Below, one piece after another: positions 3,792 through 5,813 of a DNA stretch of 5,813 bases. The position numbers were made by a program, and so were the translations under genes. The notes under the pieces were generated by a model that was not told the DNA's origin, did no database searches, and saw only the letters and a list, made by a program, of their open reading frames with translations. Numbering within the stretch: the first letter of the stretch is position 1; each line of letters opens with the position of its first letter. This stretch comes from Mollicutes bacterium (GTDB taxonomy: Bacteria; Bacillota_I; Bacilli_A; RF39; UBA660), in assembly GCA_012513875.1 (NCBI GenBank), contig JAAZBI010000074.1:1-5813 (forward strand), in the 5' to 3' direction.

Positions 3792-4751
3792 ATGGAAAAC
3801 ATTAGCAATATATTATTATTAATAGGTTTAATCATATTAGCGATTATTATATTTAAAATAATTGCACCTTATCTAATTAAAATGGATACCACACTATTTT
3901 TAAGTGGTGGATTAGGTAGTGGAAAAACATTAACTGGTGTGATCAAAGCACAACAACTAATTAAAATTAAACAAACACAATGGCTTATAGCTACAATTAA
4001 AATAAAAATAATTAATGCAATAAGAAAAAGTAAATACCAAAAAAAATTAAAACAATGGAAAAAGAAAAAAATAGATAAGCCAAAAGATATAGAATTATTA
4101 CCAACAAAGCCAAGACCAGTAATATATAGCAATTTACCAATTTACTATAAAACAATAGTACCATTTCAAAAAGAATGGAGTGCAAAACTACAAAAAGACC
4201 ATTTAATCTTAAAAAAAGGCATTATATATGGAAGTGTAATATTTATAGATGAGATTACACAAGTATTTACACAATTTGACTGGAACATAGAAGAAATAAA
4301 ATACAATGTAAATGAATTAATAACATTTTTTAGGCACTACATTAACGGATATTTAATTTTAACAAGCCAAAGCGATAGCGATGTAGTGGTACAAGTTAGA
4401 AGAAAAATGAATATAAATATATGGTGTTATGATTTTTCTAAATTTTGGATATTTTACAGAAATAGAATGTGTGATCTTCACATGAGTGATCAAATTACAA
4501 ATACAAGCTCCACATATATTAGTGAAAACACCAAATGGCATTATGGAATTTATTTAGGATTTAAATTTAACAAATATTTAACTTATGATACCCATGCTTA
4601 TAGTGAAAGATATAACAATATAGCAGAAAAAGATATAAACCCAAAAAGATTTAACAAATTCAAAACAAATGAAATAATTAGATTCAATAATTATGTATCC
4701 CCATTAGATGATAGGAGAAAAGTAGATAATGGATTACACAGAAATCCTTAA
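3792..4751 (+). CDS. Zot/pI-like filamentous phage assembly ATPase
   Basis: A 319-aa membrane ATPase. An N-terminal transmembrane helix (about 5-28) is followed by a Walker A motif GGLGSGKT (39-46) and a Walker B strand with acidic pair (VIFIDE, 149-154). Next comes the Zot-family pattern RHYINGYLILTSQ (181-193), where the Gln after the strand is the usual sensor position. A Lys-rich insertion (about 70-98) separates the Walker motifs. Zot/pI proteins (Pfam Zot, FtsK/HerA-like P-loop) drive extrusion and assembly of the virion at the inner membrane, and the gene is the hallmark of inoviruses. An N-terminal membrane helix instead of the central one of Gram-negative pI/Zot puts the whole C-terminal part in the cytoplasm, fitting a host without an outer membrane. 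It overlaps the next gene by 23 nt. Confidence 0.93.
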   Translation: MENISNILLLIGLIILAIIIFKIIAPYLIKMDTTLFLSGGLGSGKTLTGVIKAQQLIKIKQTQWLIATIKIKIINAIRKSKYQKKLKQWKKKKIDKPKDIELLPTKPRPVIYSNLPIYYKTIVPFQKEWSAKLQKDHLILKKGIIYGSVIFIDEITQVFTQFDWNIEEIKYNVNELITFFRHYINGYLILTSQSDSDVVVQVRRKMNINIWCYDFSKFWIFYRNRMCDLHMSDQITNTSSTYISENTKWHYGIYLGFKFNKYLTYDTHAYSERYNNIAEKDINPKRFNKFKTNEIIRFNNYVSPLDDRRKVDNGLHRNP

Positions 4752-4866
4752 TTCAATAGATAAAAACTTATTATTAATTATTATTTTATTAATAATAAAT
4801 AATAGTTTAGTTTTAGGATTATTAATCCCAAAAATAGTGAAAGCATTTAAGAAAGCAGATAAATAA
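4729..4866 (+). CDS. 45-aa single-pass membrane protein
   Basis: Starts within the last codons of the ATPase gene, with GGAG at 4714-4717 about 11 nt upstream, and ends immediately before the next start (TAA then ATG). A polar, acidic N-terminus (MDYTEILNSIDKN) leads into a hydrophobic helix (14-33) and a basic amphipathic end (KIVKAFKKADK). The charge pattern gives N-out, C-in topology, as for filamentous coat proteins. It is probably a minor coat or assembly factor; no homologue is recognised. Confidence 0.6.
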   Translation: MDYTEILNSIDKNLLLIIILLIINNSLVLGLLIPKIVKAFKKADK

Positions 4867-5082
4867 ATGTATCAAGTATTATATAATATATTAATTGCAA
4901 TAGGATTAGAAAACTTTAATGTTAATTTTTTTGATTATATTATAGAAATCAATATTATAGAAATAATCGCAACAAGCATAACAATAATGATAATTTTTGC
5001 AACAAGTATATTAATTAGTAAAATGATATTATTACCATTTAATTTTATACACAAAAAAATACATGAATGGATAAGAAAATAA
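4867..5082 (+). CDS. 71-aa membrane protein, putative minor coat/assembly protein
   Basis: The ATG directly follows the stop of the previous gene. The N-terminal half (1-29) is moderately hydrophobic and acidic (LENF, FFDYIIEIN), followed by a strong transmembrane helix (about 31-57, Ile-rich) and a basic amphipathic C-terminus (NFIHKKIHEWIRK). No function is recognised. In M13 the small genes just before the major coat gene encode minor coat proteins, which is the closest positional parallel. Only 1 nt separates it from the next gene. Confidence 0.72.
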   Translation: MYQVLYNILIAIGLENFNVNFFDYIIEINIIEIIATSITIMIIFATSILISKMILLPFNFIHKKIHEWIRK

Positions 5083-5083
5083 T

Positions 5084-5308
5084 ATGTTAGATATTTTATA
5101 CTTAATATTTTTTGGCACAATGAACCCAGTAGATAGCAATATCACATATTTTAGTATTAGCAATAGCAATAACACAATAACACATGAAATAAGCAGTTTA
5201 ACAATGATAACAACAATATATTATGTATGGTTAGCATTAACAAGTGCAATAGCATTATACTACTTAATTGACATATTTATCCTAACAATAAAAACAAAGA
5301 AAAAATAA
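5084..5308 (+). CDS. 74-aa membrane protein with exported N-terminal half
   Basis: A hydrophobic, signal-like N-terminus (MLDILYLIFFG, without an early Lys/Arg) is followed by about 30 polar residues rich in S, N, T and I. A second transmembrane helix (about 43-68) is followed by a Lys-rich tail (KTKKK). The middle would face outside and the tail the cytoplasm. It lies 1 nt after the previous gene and just upstream of the coat promoter, probably the last gene of the assembly operon. No terminator separates it from the coat gene, so read-through is likely. It is an unrecognised, putative minor virion protein. Confidence 0.7.
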   Translation: MLDILYLIFFGTMNPVDSNITYFSISNSNNTITHEISSLTMITTIYYVWLALTSAIALYYLIDIFILTIKTKKK

Positions 5309-5320
5309 ATAAAAAAATAA

Positions 5321-5353
5321 TTGCAAATTTTATATATATATACATTGTATAAT
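5321..5353 (+). promoter_or_regulatory. Coat-gene promoter within an AT dyad
   Basis: A perfect TATAAT (5348-5353) lies 22 nt before the coat start codon. The same TTGCAA that serves as -35 at 2731 occurs at 5321-5326, but 21 bp away, longer than usual. The alternating TA run 5331-5360 forms a dyad centred on ATT (5344-5346), with one bulged base, that overlaps the -10 and could be an operator. A promoter is expected here because the coat gene needs its own strong expression; the exact -35 is uncertain. Confidence 0.55.
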
Positions 5354-5361
5354 ATATATAG

Positions 5362-5367
5362 AAGGAG
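5362..5367 (+). promoter_or_regulatory. Strong ribosome binding site of the major coat gene
   Basis: AAGGAG lies 8 nt before the ATG at 5376. It is the best Shine-Dalgarno in the genome, where most genes have weak or no sites, and fits the very high copy number needed for a major coat protein. Confidence 0.85.
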
Positions 5368-5375
5368 AAAATAAC

Positions 5376-5606
5376 ATGGGACAAGCAATTATTGATGCAA
5401 TTGTAAGTGGATTAGGACTAATCGCAGATTTAGCAACCGAATTCATGAATGGTTTTGAAACATTGTTTTGGGATCCAACACTAAATACTGGTGCTGGTGG
5501 ATTAACAAGTTTTGGAACATTCGCACTCATCATGCTCGGTGTATCGGTGTCATTCGCAGTAGTTAAATTAGTGCTTAACATTGTTCGTGGCAATACTGGT
5601 GCATAA
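5376..5606 (+). CDS. Major coat protein (gVIII-like)
   Basis: A 76-aa protein with the filamentous coat layout: an acidic amphipathic N-terminal helix (about 2-31, with D7, D18, E22 and E28, ending LFW), a Gly-rich linker (32-43), a hydrophobic helix (about 45-68, FALIMLGVSVSFAVVKLVL) and a short C-terminus with K61 and R70 to contact DNA. No cleavable signal peptide is evident, unlike M13 pVIII. The codons are biased to C-ending and GC-richer forms (TTC, CTC, ATC, GGT, CGT), unlike its neighbours, as expected for very high expression. It has the strongest RBS and its own promoter and terminator. A diverged copy forms the C-terminus of the adjacent 209-aa protein. Identification rests on architecture, position and paralogy, not on a database match. 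Confidence 0.87.
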   Translation: MGQAIIDAIVSGLGLIADLATEFMNGFETLFWDPTLNTGAGGLTSFGTFALIMLGVSVSFAVVKLVLNIVRGNTGA

Positions 5607-5620
5607 AGCATAATTAAGAA

Positions 5621-5652
5621 TGGGAAGGATTATTATTAATCCTTCCCAACTT
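5621..5652 (+). terminator. Central terminator/attenuator after the coat gene
   Basis: A perfect 12-bp stem (5621-5632 with 5637-5648) with a TTAT loop starts 14 nt after the coat stop and is followed by only a short T-run (ACTTTAAC). The weak tail suggests partial termination. M13 has a terminator at the same place, between gene VIII and gene III, to make much coat and little attachment protein. No separate promoter for the downstream genes is obvious, so they probably depend on read-through. Confidence 0.85.
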
Positions 5653-5673
5653 TAACAATGAAAGGACAAATAT

Positions 5674-5813
5674 ATGGTAGGAAACATAATTTTTAATATA
5701 TTAACAATAACTGGAATGGTTTTTAACATTGGCACAAGCAAAGAACAAGAGCCAAACATAAATATAGAACAAGCACCAATAGTAGAAAAATTAAAACTTA
5801 ATCACACTTACAA
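5674..5813 (+). CDS. 5' part of the coat-fused adsorption protein (continues at position 1)
   Basis: This is the true start of the gene whose remainder is at 1-617. The ATG at 5674 has a good ribosome binding site (GAAAGGA, 5660-5666, 7 nt spacing) and lies 42 nt upstream of, and in frame with, the ATG copied at position 30. It adds 14 residues (MVGNIIFNILTITG). These make residues 1-20 hydrophobic, so the protein probably carries an export signal, though without a basic n-region. Starting from the internal ATG would lose most of this signal and the RBS, so this start is preferred. The joined product is 209 aa. It is translated from coat-promoter read-through past the hairpin at 5621. Confidence 0.85.
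   Translation, partial: MVGNIIFNILTITGMVFNIGTSKEQEPNINIEQAPIVEKLKLNHTY
5687..5813. repeat. Terminal direct repeat, right copy (circle overlap)
   Basis: Second copy of the 127-bp end overlap; it should be counted once in the circular genome. It lies inside the 209-aa adsorption gene. Confidence 0.95.

Noticed and set aside
3869..4132. Minus-strand ORF opposite the ATPase Walker A region
   Set aside because: Overlaps a confidently identified ATPase and has Phe/Ile-rich composition expected of antisense A-rich DNA.
5330..5611. 93-codon minus-strand ORF opposite the major coat gene
   Set aside because: Mirror of the coat gene, no RBS or promoter, and the plus strand has clear coat features and signals.

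Overview
The window is best read as one complete circular genome of a small filamentous phage (inovirus-like) cut open at an arbitrary point. Positions 1-127 are identical to 5687-5813, so the circle is 5686 bp and the gene at both ends is a single gene split by the linear cut. The call rests on four things: a Zot/pI-type morphogenesis ATPase (3792-4751) with clear Walker motifs, a 76-aa major-coat-like protein (5376-5606), a run of tiny membrane proteins, and all genes on one strand with a single ~0.6 kb structured intergenic region. The DNA is very AT-rich. A tiny gene ends in TGA (ATGA overlap at 3654-3657) and Trp is TGG throughout, so the standard code is likely. U-tailed hairpin terminators, Shine-Dalgarno sites and the absence of a secretin gene suggest a low-GC, single-membrane bacterial host (Bacillota-like). 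The host itself cannot be named from the sequence.

Layout on the circle: (1) Intergenic region ~2268-2822, with several hairpins, a 24-bp near-perfect palindrome, iteron-like repeats, a promoter and a leader hairpin; it is the likely origin/packaging region. (2) Early/assembly operon: a 164-aa putative ribbon-helix-helix protein (2823), four tiny overlapping ORFs (3319-3782), the Zot-like ATPase (3792) and three small membrane proteins (4729-5308). (3) Coat module: AT-rich promoter, strong RBS and major coat gene (5376), then a hairpin terminator (5621). (4) Adsorption/cap module: a 209-aa protein spanning the junction (5674 to 5813, continuing 1 to 617), a 331-aa secreted and anchored protein (620) and a 176-aa multi-pass membrane protein (1619), closed by a strong terminator (2234).

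The order small minor coat-like proteins, major coat, terminator, adsorption gene, membrane minor protein, terminator, intergenic region parallels coliphage M13 (VII-IX-VIII-t-III-VI). The most striking point is that the C-terminal third of the 209-aa protein is a diverged second copy of the major coat protein. The phage therefore seems to anchor a receptor-binding-like domain on a coat subunit, a natural version of phage display. No HUH rolling-circle replication protein, transposase or integrase is recognisable, so how this element replicates is open. The RHH-like protein and the repeat-rich intergenic region are the main candidates.
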